The notes: generated by a model from the letters alone, not told the origin. Shown: positions 7,632 to 20,150, counted from the stretch's first letter. The stretch: DNA of 64,000 nucleotides from Lysinibacillus capsici (GCF_003367505.1 NZ_PXXX01000001.1:62001-126000); one strand, 5' to 3'. Made by a program: numbers and translations.

Positions 7632-10577
7632 ATGATAAAAAAAAGTTTAAGTTGGTTATTTATTTTAGTAGCCATCACGATGCTAACTTATTTAATTTTT
7701 AACGATCAAGATACAAGCAATACTAAGTTACAGGCGGTAGATGGTCAATTAGATTTATCAGAAATAACAAAAGAGGAAGAGATTGTAGCATTGTCTGGAG
7801 AATGGCGTTTTATAGGCAATAAATTTCTTGAACCTGCTAATTTTCCTGATCATGCTCCAATTGAAAAGGTTCCTGGACCATGGCAGGCCGATGCAGAGTA
7901 TGGTACTTATCAACTTAAAATTAAGCTACCACCTCATTTCAAAAAAATAGGTATTCGGGTACGAAATATTTGGTCATCTCATCGACTGTTTATAAATAAT
8001 GAGATCGCTGCCTCCTATGGTAAACTAGCTACTGCTCGTGAAGCATCGAAACCAAGTAATCCTGTTTATGAAGTGTATTTTTCACCTTCTTCAGATTCGG
8101 TGATCCTAACAATACAAGTTGCAGATTTTCATAATGCAAGGCATGGCATTATATTTCCTATAGATATAGGAGATGCGGATGCTCTTGCAAAAGATGTCAT
8201 TCAAGATGTGTACTTAGAAAAAACAACGATTATCATGTTATTAATATTTTCAATCTTTCATTTTAGTTTGTATTTATTAAGAATAAGAGACAAAGCGTTT
8301 TTTTATAGTGCAATGTATTTTTTTACGTTGGCAATTTTGGTATGTACAAGAGGCGAACGAACTCTTTATAGAGAGTTTCCTACTATAGAATTTGAATTTT
8401 ATTTTCGTTTGCAAGATTTTATAACGTATATAAATGCAGTGATGCTATTCCTGTTCTTTGCCTATACGGTAACAGCTATGATGAAGCGTAGGACAGCTTT
8501 ATTATTTGTGTCACCACTACTATTATATGGCGTTGGAACACTGCTTTTACCAGCAAGATCCTTATCAGAGCTACAATATATATTTTTTACCTATATAAAT
8601 TTCCTAGCATTTTTTATAATAGGACGATTATTGTATTTGATCATGAAGAAAAGTGCTCATGTTCCGAAAAATGAACTGATAATATTAAGTGCAACAATTA
8701 TATCTCTATTAATTTTTAGCATAAGTGGAACATTTGATCAGCTTTTTTTCTCTGGGCGAAATGTTTTTAATCGTATTGGTCTGCTATTCTTTGTAGTATG
8801 TATGAATATTTATTTGGCAATGCGACTAATTAATCGAACAAGAGACGCTGAATTATATAGCCAACGTCTGGAAAAGGCGACAATCGGTAAGGATTCCTTT
8901 TTAGAAGTGACAACAAATGAATTAGAACAACCTCTTTATCATGCATTAAATATTACAAAATCCTTATCAACTCAATCTATGACGGATAAGCAACAACTAC
9001 TAGAACAACAATTAGAACGTTTATTATATCTAGTAAATGACTTAAAAGATTTCACTAGAATAAGGTTTCAGGATTTTAAAATAGATGTACACCCAGTTAA
9101 TATTCAAATGATTATTCAGCATGTATTAATTATGCACGGAAAGAAAATAAAAAAAACGCATATTCGTTTATACAAGCACACCAATCCAAAATTATTAGTT
9201 CAAGCTGATGAGCAACGTCTAGGTCAAATCTTATACAGGGTACTTGAAACAGCTATTGCTCATGCTGGGAATGGGGATATGATTCTAACTGTTTTACATC
9301 TTGATACAGACGTAAGAATCTTGGTAGAAGGAGCTGGCCCTGAGCCTATACAGCAAAAAGCAGCAGATGAGACTGGACAGTCGATAGGGAAAGCCATCAT
9401 TGAGCAGATGGGTGGTACATATTCGGTAGATTTATTACAAAATGGCATTCGATTTATCATCACCTTGCCATTCGGGGGCTATGAGCAAGTGCTAAAAGAC
9501 AATGAGATGATTATCATTATGAATGATCAGCCACTGTTCAATGAAAATTTGCCAAGATTACTCATAGTTGAGGATGATGTCATTCATGCAGAGGTTTTAC
9601 AATCGTTACTACAAAGCCACTACGCTATAGAGGTAGTGCATTGTCCTGAGGAGGCACTCAACGTTATTCAGCAGAAAAGACCTGATTTTTTATTGATAGA
9701 TGAAGTGATGCCTGGAATGGGAGGCATTGCCCTAACCAAATATATACGTAAGTATTATAGCTATATAGATTTACCGATTATTATGTTAGTAGCCAATGAA
9801 TATCCAACGAATATTTCACTTATCCTAGAATCAGGGGCCAATGATTATATCCGTAAGCCAGCTACAAAAGAAATGTTACTTACACGTTTATCGGCTATAG
9901 CATTAACGAAAGAGGCTATGGGCAAAGCGATACAGCATGAAATGGCTTTTCTACAGGCACAAATCAATCCTCATTTTTTATACAATGCACTCAGCAGTAT
10001 TATTTCGTTTTGTTATACAGACGGAGAGCGAGCAGGGCATTTATTAACGATGCTTTCTACCTATTTACGTTATATATTAGAATCAGGTAAGGATGGGCAA
10101 CGCGCAACGTTAGAGAAAGAGCTTGAAATTATACGTGCCTATGTAGAGATTGAACAAGCACGCTTTGGTGATAAGTTAACGGTTATTTTGACAATAGAAG
10201 ATACATTAGATGCTGAAAAGATAGAAATCCCAAGTTTACTGATACAGCCTTTAGTTGAAAATGCAATTCGTCATGGGATTTTTGAAAAGGATGGAAATGG
10301 GACAGTCTTTATTGAAATTAAAAGGCAGCAAAATAATTTAAGCATTCAGGTGAGGGATGATGGCGTTGGTATGACTGAGGAACAGGTAAAAGCTTTAAAC
10401 AATGGAGAAAATATATTTTCAAATGGCATCGGATTTACCAATGTTCTACGTCGAGTAAAAGAAATGCCGAGTGCTACTCTTTCTATTACTTCTAAGAAAG
10501 ATGAAGGTACAACAATGGTATTCATACAACCTTTAAAGGAGCTTCAACATGTGGAAAATTATTATGGTAGAGGATGA
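7632..10577 (+). CDS. Large hybrid sensor histidine kinase (7TMR-DISM, pseudo-kinase, receiver, LytS-type kinase)
   Basis: About 981 residues. Order: N-terminal helix; extracellular beta-sandwich sensor (about 40-190, 7TMR-DISMED2-like, with GEWRF and VPGPW); seven-helix 7TMR-DISM membrane part (about 200-400); a HisKA/HATPase-like region (about 420-620) with no phosphorylatable His (TTNELEQPL where HELRTPL is expected) and a poor N-box; receiver domain (about 640-755) with Asp in LLIDEVMPG; and a second, intact kinase of the LytS/YesM type (about 775-975) with NPHFLYN, QPLVENAIRHG and DDGVGM. ATG 7632 is preferred over the upstream GTG because the SD GAGGAGGAGGTGG lies just before it. It overlaps the next gene, a response regulator, by 29 bp. 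The sensed ligand is unknown. Confidence 0.85.
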   Translation: MIKKSLSWLFILVAITMLTYLIFNDQDTSNTKLQAVDGQLDLSEITKEEEIVALSGEWRFIGNKFLEPANFPDHAPIEKVPGPWQADAEYGTYQLKIKLPPHFKKIGIRVRNIWSSHRLFINNEIAASYGKLATAREASKPSNPVYEVYFSPSSDSVILTIQVADFHNARHGIIFPIDIGDADALAKDVIQDVYLEKTTIIMLLIFSIFHFSLYLLRIRDKAFFYSAMYFFTLAILVCTRGERTLYREFPTIEFEFYFRLQDFITYINAVMLFLFFAYTVTAMMKRRTALLFVSPLLLYGVGTLLLPARSLSELQYIFFTYINFLAFFIIGRLLYLIMKKSAHVPKNELIILSATIISLLIFSISGTFDQLFFSGRNVFNRIGLLFFVVCMNIYLAMRLINRTRDAELYSQRLEKATIGKDSFLEVTTNELEQPLYHALNITKSLSTQSMTDKQQLLEQQLERLLYLVNDLKDFTRIRFQDFKIDVHPVNIQMIIQHVLIMHGKKIKKTHIRLYKHTNPKLLVQADEQRLGQILYRVLETAIAHAGNGDMILTVLHLDTDVRILVEGAGPEPIQQKAADETGQSIGKAIIEQMGGTYSVDLLQNGIRFIITLPFGGYEQVLKDNEMIIIMNDQPLFNENLPRLLIVEDDVIHAEVLQSLLQSHYAIEVVHCPEEALNVIQQKRPDFLLIDEVMPGMGGIALTKYIRKYYSYIDLPIIMLVANEYPTNISLILESGANDYIRKPATKEMLLTRLSAIALTKEAMGKAIQHEMAFLQAQINPHFLYNALSSIISFCYTDGERAGHLLTMLSTYLRYILESGKDGQRATLEKELEIIRAYVEIEQARFGDKLTVILTIEDTLDAEKIEIPSLLIQPLVENAIRHGIFEKDGNGTVFIEIKRQQNNLSIQVRDDGVGMTEEQVKALNNGENIFSNGIGFTNVLRRVKEMPSATLSITSKKDEGTTMVFIQPLKELQHVENYYGRG

Positions 10578-11313
10578 ACAGCCAATTTTAGATTTGCACA
10601 AACTATTACTTGAAAAAGAGGGGCTTTTTCAAGTTATTGCCACCTTTACATCACCTTTAGAAGCAATAACTCAAATTTTGTCCATTAAGGGTGAATATGA
10701 TGCGCTAATTTTAGATATTGAAATGCCAAAGATGAATGGATTAGAGCTTGCAGCTATTTTAGTAGAAGAAGGCATTGATGTCCCTATTATTTTTTCAACA
10801 GCCTATGCAAAATATGCTGTAGATGCATTTCGAGTCCAAGCACTAGACTATGTATTAAAGCCCATGACACCAAGTATTGTACTACAAGTAAATGAAAGAC
10901 TTACAAAATATTATGGGCGTCAAACACAGCGAAACACTACAAAGTTGGAAGTTAGTTTAAAAGGTGAGGTTGGAACAAGGATACATGACAAAGCTATTAA
11001 ATGGCGAACAAAGGTTACGGAGGAGCTTTTTTATTATTTATTAGTCCATGAAGGAATCGTAGTATCGAAGTATCGTATTTTAGATGATATTTGGCCTAAT
11101 ATAGATGAGAAAAAAGCGTTAGCTAATCTTTATAATACGATTTACCGTCTACGTCAGCTTTTTATAGAGCTAGGTTTACCTATTCAAATAGAACGCGTGA
11201 ATGAAGGCTATGAGCTGAAGACAAATGATGCAATTGTTATCACTTCTACCTTAGAGTCAGATGCTTTTTTACTGGAATCAAAAGGATATTTATGGGCATA
11301 TCATCTAAATTAA
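10549..11313 (+). CDS. Response regulator with receiver and winged-helix output domain
   Basis: A 254-residue regulator. The receiver domain (1-120) has the acidic pair VEDE, phospho-acceptor Asp in LILDIEMPKMNG, switch STAYAKYAVDAF and Lys in YVLKPMTP. The C-terminal ~130 residues resemble an OmpR/SARP-type winged helix (RILDDIWPN, LANLYNTIYRLRQLF). It is the cognate partner of the hybrid kinase, since its start lies inside the kinase gene (29 bp overlap) and shares its transcript. Phosphorylation would control DNA binding. Targets are not visible nearby: the next operon (suf) has its own upstream region. Confidence 0.85.
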   Translation: MWKIIMVEDEQPILDLHKLLLEKEGLFQVIATFTSPLEAITQILSIKGEYDALILDIEMPKMNGLELAAILVEEGIDVPIIFSTAYAKYAVDAFRVQALDYVLKPMTPSIVLQVNERLTKYYGRQTQRNTTKLEVSLKGEVGTRIHDKAIKWRTKVTEELFYYLLVHEGIVVSKYRILDDIWPNIDEKKALANLYNTIYRLRQLFIELGLPIQIERVNEGYELKTNDAIVITSTLESDAFLLESKGYLWAYHLN

Positions 11314-11322
11314 TGGAGAAAT

Positions 11323-11360
11323 GGCAGAAATGTTGGATACAATCTACGTTTCTGTCTTTT
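11323..11360 (+). terminator. Intrinsic terminator after the two-component operon
   Basis: Ten-base-pair stem GGCAGAAATG / CGTTTCTGTC (two G-T wobbles), 14-nt loop, then TTTT. Confidence 0.65.
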
Positions 11361-11490
11361 CATTTGCCTAAAATTACTTTCTTTTGAGGAGACAATCCAT
11401 TAATTTTTATAGCAAAATTTCTTTCTTCCAATATGAACTTAAATTGATTCCATTTTAATGAAATAGGTTATAGTATAGATATGTTGTTTA

Positions 11491-11523
11491 TGCTAATTTG
11501 TCACAAAACCGCTACAATTAGCA
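11491..11523. promoter_or_regulatory. Inverted repeat upstream of suf operon
   Basis: Perfect 8-bp arms TGCTAATT and AATTAGCA separated by 17 bases and followed by CTTTT. It could be a protein operator or a weak hairpin terminator. About 270 bp before sufC. Confidence 0.35.
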
Positions 11524-11703
11524 CTTTTCTCGAGGTTTTCACTATGTAGCTAGATGAAATCAATTCTCAATTAGGGAGATTTTATTGAAAATGAAGAAAG
11601 TCTATTCTCATTGTTTAGGTGAAGTAGCAATAATCTGAAAATGCTTACAAAGTCTTTATTTTTAAAGATTCTATTTAAGGAATGGGAAAGTAATTGAAAT
11701 GGT

Positions 11704-11732
11704 TTGCATAGAGAACGATTTTCAGTTAAGAT
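11704..11732 (+). promoter_or_regulatory. Possible sigma-A promoter of suf operon
   Basis: TTGCAT, 17-bp spacer, TAAGAT. About 50 bp before the sufC ribosome site. Predicted by eye only. Confidence 0.35.
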
Positions 11733-11792
11733 TAGAATGATGATAATTAAGGAATGGTTGACCCATTCACTGAACACTATGGAGGTATTTTC

Positions 11793-12572
11793 ATGTCAAC
11801 TTTAGTTATTAAAGATCTTCACGTTGCTATCGACGGAAAAGAGATTTTAAAAGGCGTAAATCTTACAATTAATACAAACGAAATTCACGCAATTATGGGA
11901 CCAAACGGAACTGGTAAATCAACACTAGCTTCTGCTATTATGGGTCATCCAAAATATGAAGTAACTTCAGGTACTGTTGAGTTAGATGGCGAAGATGTGC
12001 TTGAAATGGAAGTAGACGAGCGTGCTCAAGCTGGTTTATTCCTAGCAATGCAATATCCATCTGAAATTGCTGGTGTTACAAATGCTGATTTCTTACGTTC
12101 AGCAATTAACGCGCGTCGTGAAGAAGGCGATGAAATTTCATTAATGAAATTTATCCGCGAATTAGATAAAAACATGGAATTCCTTGAAATGAACGAAGAT
12201 ATGGCTCAACGTTATTTAAATGAAGGTTTCTCTGGCGGGGAGAAAAAACGTAATGAGATTCTTCAATTAATGATGATCAAACCAACATTTGCAATCTTAG
12301 ATGAAATTGACTCTGGTCTTGATATCGATGCATTGAAAGTTGTCTCAAAAGGCATCAACGCAATGCGCGGTGAAGGCTTTGGCTGCTTAATGATTACACA
12401 CTATCAACGCCTATTAAACTACATTACACCAGACCATGTACACGTAATGATGCAAGGACGTGTTGTAAAATCAGGTGGTGCAGAGCTTGCACAACGCTTA
12501 GAAGCAGAAGGTTATGACTGGATTAAAAAAGAATTAGGAATCGAAGAAGAAACAGAAGAACAAGAAGCATAA
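11793..12572 (+). CDS. sufC: Fe-S cluster assembly ATPase SufC
   Basis: A 259-residue ABC-type ATPase of the SufBC2D scaffold complex. It has Walker A GPNGTGKST, signature SGGEKKRNE, Walker B FAILDEIDSGLD and the H-loop (MITHYQR). SufC hydrolyses ATP to remodel the SufB-SufD heterodimer during Fe-S cluster assembly in the cytosol. ATG 11793 is chosen because GGAGG lies 7 nt upstream and the next residues (MSTLVIKDL) match the family; the upstream in-frame extension lacks a ribosome site. First gene of sufCDSUB, the usual order in Bacillus and relatives. Confidence 0.97.
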   Translation: MSTLVIKDLHVAIDGKEILKGVNLTINTNEIHAIMGPNGTGKSTLASAIMGHPKYEVTSGTVELDGEDVLEMEVDERAQAGLFLAMQYPSEIAGVTNADFLRSAINARREEGDEISLMKFIRELDKNMEFLEMNEDMAQRYLNEGFSGGEKKRNEILQLMMIKPTFAILDEIDSGLDIDALKVVSKGINAMRGEGFGCLMITHYQRLLNYITPDHVHVMMQGRVVKSGGAELAQRLEAEGYDWIKKELGIEEETEEQEA

Positions 12573-12590
12573 GAAGGAGGACGAACTAGC

Positions 12591-15542
<2,952 letters not shown>

Positions 15543-15641
15543 ATCTTACTTCCTTGTTCTTGAGTGAAAGCTACTATGCCTTCACTCAAAGCAAGGGATG
15601 ATTACCTAGAAAAATACATCTCAATGAACGGAGGAGAAACG

Positions 15642-17039
15642 ATGGCTAAAAAAATGCCTGATATCGGCGATTACAAATACGGTTTCCATGACAAGGACGT
15701 ATCAATTTTCCGTTCAAAACGCGGTTTAACTGAAGAAATCGTCCGTGAAATTTCAAATATGAAACAAGAGCCAGAATGGATGCTAGAATACCGTTTAAAA
15801 GCTCTTGAAACTTTTTATACAAAACCGATGCCACAATGGGGTGGCGATCTTGGAGATTTAGATTTTGATGAAATTACGTACTATGTAAAACCATCAGAAG
15901 CTACTCAAAAATCATGGGATGAAGTACCTGATGAAATCAAAGCAACTTTTGATAAATTAGGTATCCCAGAAGCAGAGCAAAAATATCTTGCAGGTGTATC
16001 TGCACAATATGAGTCTGAGGTAGTTTATCACAACATGAAAAAAGACCTTGAAGATCTTGGTATTGTGTTCAAAGATACTGACTCTGCTCTACGTGAAAAC
16101 GAAGATATTTTCAAACAATATTGGGGCAAAGTGATTCCTTACACAGACAATAAATTTGCTGCTTTAAACTCAGCGGTATGGTCAGGTGGATCATTTATTT
16201 ATGTGCCACCAGGTGTTAAAGTAGAAACACCGTTACAAGCTTACTTCCGTATTAACTCAGAAAATATGGGTCAATTCGAACGTACACTTATTATTGTAGA
16301 TGAAGGCGCTCACGTACACTATGTTGAAGGTTGTACAGCTCCTGTTTACACAACAAACTCTTTACACTCAGCAGTTGTAGAAATTGTTGTACGTAAAGAT
16401 GCCTATTGCCGTTATACAACAATCCAAAACTGGGCGAACAATGTTTACAATCTTGTAACGAAACGTACAGTTGTAGAAGAAAACGGTACAATGGAATGGA
16501 TTGATGGTAACATCGGTTCTAAATTAACAATGAAATACCCTGCATGTATCCTTAAAGGTGAAGGTGCTCGTGGTATGACATTATCGATTGCATTAGCAGG
16601 TAAAGGACAACATCAACATGCTGGCGCAAAAATGATCCATATGGCACCAAACACATCTTCAACAATCGTTTCTAAATCGATTGCTAAACAAGGTGGTAAG
16701 GTAACGTATATGGGACAAGTTCGTTTCGGTCCTAAAGCAAGTGGTGCTCGTGCTAACATCGAATGTGATACGCTGATTATGGATAATCAATCGACTTCCG
16801 ATACAATTCCTTATAACGAGATTTTTAATGATAATGTATCTTTAGAGCACGAAGCAAAAGTTTCAAAAGTATCTGAAGAACAATTATTCTATTTAATGTC
16901 TCGCGGAATTTCCGAAGAAGAAGCAACAGAAATGATCGTAATGGGCTTCATCGAGCCATTCACAAAAGAACTACCAATGGAATACGCAGTAGAAATGAAC
17001 CGTCTGATTAAATTCGAGATGGAAGGTTCTATCGGTTAA
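15642..17039 (+). CDS. sufB: Fe-S cluster assembly scaffold SufB
   Basis: A 465-residue scaffold protein on which the Fe-S cluster is built in the SufBC2D complex. Family signatures are HYVEGCTAP (conserved Cys), [37 protein letters not shown] and [17 protein letters not shown] 15642 is preceded by GGAGGAG and gives MAKKMPDIG; the longer in-frame reading from 15564 has no ribosome site. Last gene of the suf operon, closed by a very strong terminator. Confidence 0.97.
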   Translation: MAKKMPDIGDYKYGFHDKDVSIFRSKRGLTEEIVREISNMKQEPEWMLEYRLKALETFYTKPMPQWGGDLGDLDFDEITYYVKPSEATQKSWDEVPDEIKATFDKLGIPEAEQKYLAGVSAQYESEVVYHNMKKDLEDLGIVFKDTDSALRENEDIFKQYWGKVIPYTDNKFAALNSAVWSGGSFIYVPPGVKVETPLQAYFRINSENMGQFERTLIIVDEGAHVHYVEGCTAPVYTTNSLHSAVVEIVVRKDAYCRYTTIQNWANNVYNLVTKRTVVEENGTMEWIDGNIGSKLTMKYPACILKGEGARGMTLSIALAGKGQHQHAGAKMIHMAPNTSSTIVSKSIAKQGGKVTYMGQVRFGPKASGARANIECDTLIMDNQSTSDTIPYNEIFNDNVSLEHEAKVSKVSEEQLFYLMSRGISEEEATEMIVMGFIEPFTKELPMEYAVEMNRLIKFEMEGSIG

Positions 17040-17050
17040 TTTATTAGCCA

Positions 17051-17088
17051 CCCCTAGTCACAACATAAATTGTGACTAGGGGTTTTTT
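17051..17088 (+). terminator. Strong intrinsic terminator of suf operon
   Basis: Thirteen-base-pair perfect stem CCCCTAGTCACAA / TTGTGACTAGGGG, 6-nt loop, then six Ts. Confidence 0.97.
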
Positions 17089-17169
17089 GTGTTTTTACGT
17101 CGTGAAAGAAAGTGGATAATTATAATATATCGAAATAGTACTGGATTTATTTAAGATTACATAATAAAA

Positions 17170-17189
17170 TGATAATGATAATCAATATC
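17170..17189. promoter_or_regulatory. Fur box
   Basis: GATAATGATAATCAATATC at 17171-17189 matches the classical 19-bp Fur consensus at 18 of 19 positions; the 15-bp 7-1-7 form at 17170-17184 matches 14 of 15. It lies ~105 bp before an iron-siderophore binding lipoprotein gene, so iron repression is expected. Confidence 0.85.
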
Positions 17190-17203
17190 AATTGAAAAGG
17201 GGG

Positions 17204-17293
17204 ATGGTAAATCTAGAAGATGTTCAGTACTTCAATAAGCAAGATGAGATAGTTAATCATCATAACAATCATCATTCAAAGGAGAATAGGTAA
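17204..17293 (+). CDS. Possible 29-codon histidine-rich leader peptide
   Basis: A short open frame between the Fur box and the lipoprotein gene: 29 codons, ending HHNNHHSKENR. Its TAA directly abuts the ATG of the lipoprotein gene (TAAATG) in the same frame. A G-rich stretch precedes the ATG but is almost adjacent (poor SD spacing), so translation is uncertain. The downstream ribosome site (AAAGGAGA) lies inside its last codons. It may be chance. Confidence 0.25.
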   Translation: MVNLEDVQYFNKQDEIVNHHNNHHSKENR

Positions 17294-18292
17294 ATGAAAA
17301 AGAAATTTTTATTTATTAGTTTCATAGCATTATTTATGCTCATTCTCGCCGCATGTGGAGAGAAGAAGGCAGTAGAAGAGGAATCTTCCACTGATACACC
17401 AAAAGAAGAAGAAGTGACACAAACAAAAGAAGAATCAACAAATGAAAATGGCACGAGAACGATTGAATATCTTGGTGAAAGCTATGAAGTGCCAGAAAAA
17501 GTGGAAAGAATTGTTGTAACAGGAGCTATGGAAGCAATGGAGGATATGGTGGTGCTGGATGTTCACCCAGTTGGAGCTATTGCTATTGGTGGCAAGTTCC
17601 CTGAGCTCTATGCTTCTGTAACAGACAAAGCAGAATCTATTGGTGAGAAGATTAAACCAAACTTTGAAAAAATATTAGAATTAAATCCAGATGTCATTTT
17701 AGGGTCCACAAAGTTCCCAGAAGAGGTACAAAGTAAATTAGAGAAAATTGCACCTACAATTTTAGTTTCACATATTTCGACGAACTGGGAATCTAATTTG
17801 AATTTACTAGCAGAACTAACTGGTAAGCAAGCAGATGCTGAGAAGATCTTATCTACATATAAAGCTGATATTGAAGCTGCTAAGTCCACGTTAACTGAAA
17901 AACTACAAGATCAAAAAGTAGCGGCTATTCGTATTCGTGGGGGACAAGCGTATGTTTATCCAAAAGAAGTATTTTTAAATGCAGTTCTTTATGGCGAGCT
18001 TGGTTTAGCAGTACCTAATGAAGTTGCTAAAGCTAAATCTCAAGAGGCCATTTCTGTAGAACAGCTTGCAGATATGAATCCTGATTATTTATTTGTGCAG
18101 TTTTCAACAGATGAAAATGCGGACGCGCCGAATGCTTTAGAAGACTTTAAAAAGAATCCAATCATCCAAAATATTACTGCATTTAAAAATGACCGAGTAT
18201 TTGTTAATGTACTAGATCCACTAATGGAAGGTGGCCCTGCATATAGCCGAATTAAGTTTTTAGAGGCTATTCAGCAAAATCTTGTGAAATAA
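17294..18292 (+). CDS. Iron-siderophore ABC transporter substrate-binding lipoprotein (FeuA/YfmC-like)
   Basis: A 332-residue lipoprotein: signal peptide with lipobox LAAC (Cys 21), then an acidic Ser/Thr/Glu linker and a class III periplasmic-binding fold (PF01497-like). Seen: VERIVVTGAMEAMEDM, LNPDVILGSTKFPEEV, and MNPDYLFVQFS, typical of siderophore-binding proteins. The protein would capture a ferri-siderophore outside the membrane and hand it to a permease. No permease or ATPase gene is adjacent, so it must share a transporter encoded elsewhere. A Fur box upstream predicts iron control. The exact siderophore cannot be told from sequence. Confidence 0.88.
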   Translation: MKKKFLFISFIALFMLILAACGEKKAVEEESSTDTPKEEEVTQTKEESTNENGTRTIEYLGESYEVPEKVERIVVTGAMEAMEDMVVLDVHPVGAIAIGGKFPELYASVTDKAESIGEKIKPNFEKILELNPDVILGSTKFPEEVQSKLEKIAPTILVSHISTNWESNLNLLAELTGKQADAEKILSTYKADIEAAKSTLTEKLQDQKVAAIRIRGGQAYVYPKEVFLNAVLYGELGLAVPNEVAKAKSQEAISVEQLADMNPDYLFVQFSTDENADAPNALEDFKKNPIIQNITAFKNDRVFVNVLDPLMEGGPAYSRIKFLEAIQQNLVK

Positions 18293-18308
18293 ACGTCGCC
18301 TGTTATAG

Positions 18309-18346
18309 TAGCATGAGTTCAATGGAATATGGACTCATGCTTTTTC
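18309..18346 (+). terminator. Intrinsic terminator after siderophore-binding gene
   Basis: Stem AGCATGAGT / ACTCATGCT followed by TTTTTC. Confidence 0.85.
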
Positions 18347-18448
18347 TTTGGCATAATTAAGTGATAAAAGAAGGTATATTTTTTACATGATGTTTATTTG
18401 TAGTGACATACTGTGTGCTATGATTATGTACATAGAGGAGGATGTCAC

Positions 18449-19306
18449 ATGATTGTAGTAGGATTAACTGGTTGGGGCGATCACCCTTCACTTTATAGTG
18501 GAGTGACTACTTCAAAGGATAAATTATTTGATTACACAGGTCATTTTTTAACGGTTGAAGTAGATACTTCTTTTTATGCCATACCAGCCAAAGAGCATGT
18601 TCGGAAATGGTGTGAGGATACACCTGAAAACTTCCGTTTTGTTGTGAAAGCTTACCAAGGAATGACGGGTCATTTACGTGGAGAGATTCCCTTTGAATCA
18701 AAAAATGATATGTTCAATGCATTTATTGAATGTGCCAATGAATTTAAACGTTATGGAAAGCTAGCCATGGTATTAGCACAATTTCCACCATGGTTTAATT
18801 GCCAAGGAAAAAATGTGCAATATTTATTGTATATCCGACAGCAGCTAAAGGATTTTGAAGTAGCGATTGAATTTCGAAATCAAACATGGTATGCAGAAAA
18901 TGTTGTCAAGCAGACGATAGATTTCTTAAGAGAACATCAATTTATCCATACGATTTGTGATGAACCACAGGCTGGTGTAGGATCTGTTCCTTTCTACCCT
19001 GTAGTGACTGCAAATAAAGCGTTGATTCGTCTCCATGGTCGCAATATACATGGATGGCGGAACACAGGAAATGCAGAAAATTGGCGTAAAGTTCGCTTCT
19101 TATATGATTATAATAAAGAAGAATTACAGCAGCTTGGGGATAGCATGAAAAAGCTTGAACCAGAGGTCAATGAACTCTTCGTTTTATTTAATAATAATTC
19201 TGGTAATCATGCAGCGAAAAACGCAAAGGAGCTACAAGGTATGTTGAATATTAACGATGTCGGGTTGGCACCTAAACAATTAAACATGTTTGAAGGGGAA
19301 CTATAA
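18449..19306 (+). CDS. yunF: DUF72 family protein YunF
   Basis: A 285-residue DUF72 (TIM-barrel-like) protein. Motifs: GLTGWGDHPSLY at the N-terminus, EVDTSFYAIP, FRFVVKAYQGMTGH, FEVAIEFRNQTWY, RLHGRN and LFNNNSGNHAAKNA, the last typical of DUF72. The biochemical role is not established in the family. ATG 18449 follows GAGGAGG at the right distance. TAATG overlap with yunE. The order yunF-yunE-yunD here is the same group as in B. subtilis, with transcription running F to D. Confidence 0.85.
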   Translation: MIVVGLTGWGDHPSLYSGVTTSKDKLFDYTGHFLTVEVDTSFYAIPAKEHVRKWCEDTPENFRFVVKAYQGMTGHLRGEIPFESKNDMFNAFIECANEFKRYGKLAMVLAQFPPWFNCQGKNVQYLLYIRQQLKDFEVAIEFRNQTWYAENVVKQTIDFLREHQFIHTICDEPQAGVGSVPFYPVVTANKALIRLHGRNIHGWRNTGNAENWRKVRFLYDYNKEELQQLGDSMKKLEPEVNELFVLFNNNSGNHAAKNAKELQGMLNINDVGLAPKQLNMFEGEL

Positions 19307-20130
19307 TGGAGTTTATTTTATTAGTCATCATTGCCTTGCTTGCTGGTCTAATTGGCTCATTAGTTGGGCTAGGTGGTGGTGTAGTATTAGTACCAGCAAC
19401 ATTATACATCGGCTTAAATTTAGGAATGATCCCAGATATTACACCACAAAAAGTAGTCGGTTTATCAGTGGTGATGATGATTTTCACGGGACTTGCCTCC
19501 ACGCTAAGCTATATGAAATCTAAAACGGTGGATTATAAAAGTGGTTTTATATTCTTTATTGGAAGTATTCCAGGAACAATCCTTGGCGCATGGGTCAATA
19601 AAGGATTAGATTTACCATCCTTTAATTTATATTTCGGTATTTTACTTATTATTTTATCGATTATTTTGCTTGTGAGAGACAAACTGAAGCCTGTAAAATG
19701 GTTTGTAAAAAATGGTATGCAGCAAGAGTTTACTGACTCTGAGGGAAAAACCTATGTATATGGCTATCCCATTTGGTTTGCTATTACATTAACATTTGGT
19801 ATTGGCTTTGCTTCTGGTTTATTTGGAATAGGTGGCGGCTCCATGATCGTGCCAGCAATGATTATTTTATTCTTATTCCCCCCACATGTCGCGGTGGCAA
19901 CATCGATGTTTATGGTATTTTTAACGTCCATTGTTAATTCTGCAAGCCATGTTTATTTCGGTCATGTACCCTGGCTTTATACTATTCCAGTTATTCCTGG
20001 TGCTTATGTTGGAGCAAAGCTGGGTGCTGCGTTAAATAAGAGGATTAAATCCGATACACTTGTACTAGCTTTAAGGATTATTCTATTATTACTAGGAATT
20101 CGATCTATTATAGAAGGCATATTAGCTTAA
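19306..20130 (+). CDS. yunE: TSUP (TauE/SafE) family membrane transporter YunE
   Basis: A 274-residue integral membrane protein with about eight helices and the two glycine-rich TSUP repeats (GSLVGLGGGVVLVPA near residue 20 and GLFGIGGGSMIVPA near 180). TSUP proteins export or import small anions such as sulfite, sulfoacetate or other organosulfur compounds; the substrate of YunE is not known to me. The ATG overlaps the yunF stop (TAATG), indicating coupled translation. Confidence 0.88.
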   Translation: MEFILLVIIALLAGLIGSLVGLGGGVVLVPATLYIGLNLGMIPDITPQKVVGLSVVMMIFTGLASTLSYMKSKTVDYKSGFIFFIGSIPGTILGAWVNKGLDLPSFNLYFGILLIILSIILLVRDKLKPVKWFVKNGMQQEFTDSEGKTYVYGYPIWFAITLTFGIGFASGLFGIGGGSMIVPAMIILFLFPPHVAVATSMFMVFLTSIVNSASHVYFGHVPWLYTIPVIPGAYVGAKLGAALNKRIKSDTLVLALRIILLLLGIRSIIEGILA

Positions 20131-20150
20131 TTTGAAGTGAGGTGGCTTTA

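Larger units (their letters stand above)
11361..11792. other. Non-coding region upstream of suf
   Basis: About 430 bases with no convincing gene. It holds an 8-bp inverted repeat at 11491-11523, a possible promoter at 11704-11732 and the sufC ribosome site GGAGG at 11781-11785. I see no Fur box or riboswitch fold that I recognise. Confidence 0.6.

Noticed and set aside
15564..15641. N-terminal extension of SufB
   Set aside because: In-frame and open, but the GGAGGAG site and family N-terminus place the start at 15642.
19290..19523. 77-codon frame overlapping the start of yunE
   Set aside because: Overlaps yunF end and yunE in another frame, Trp/His-rich, no support.
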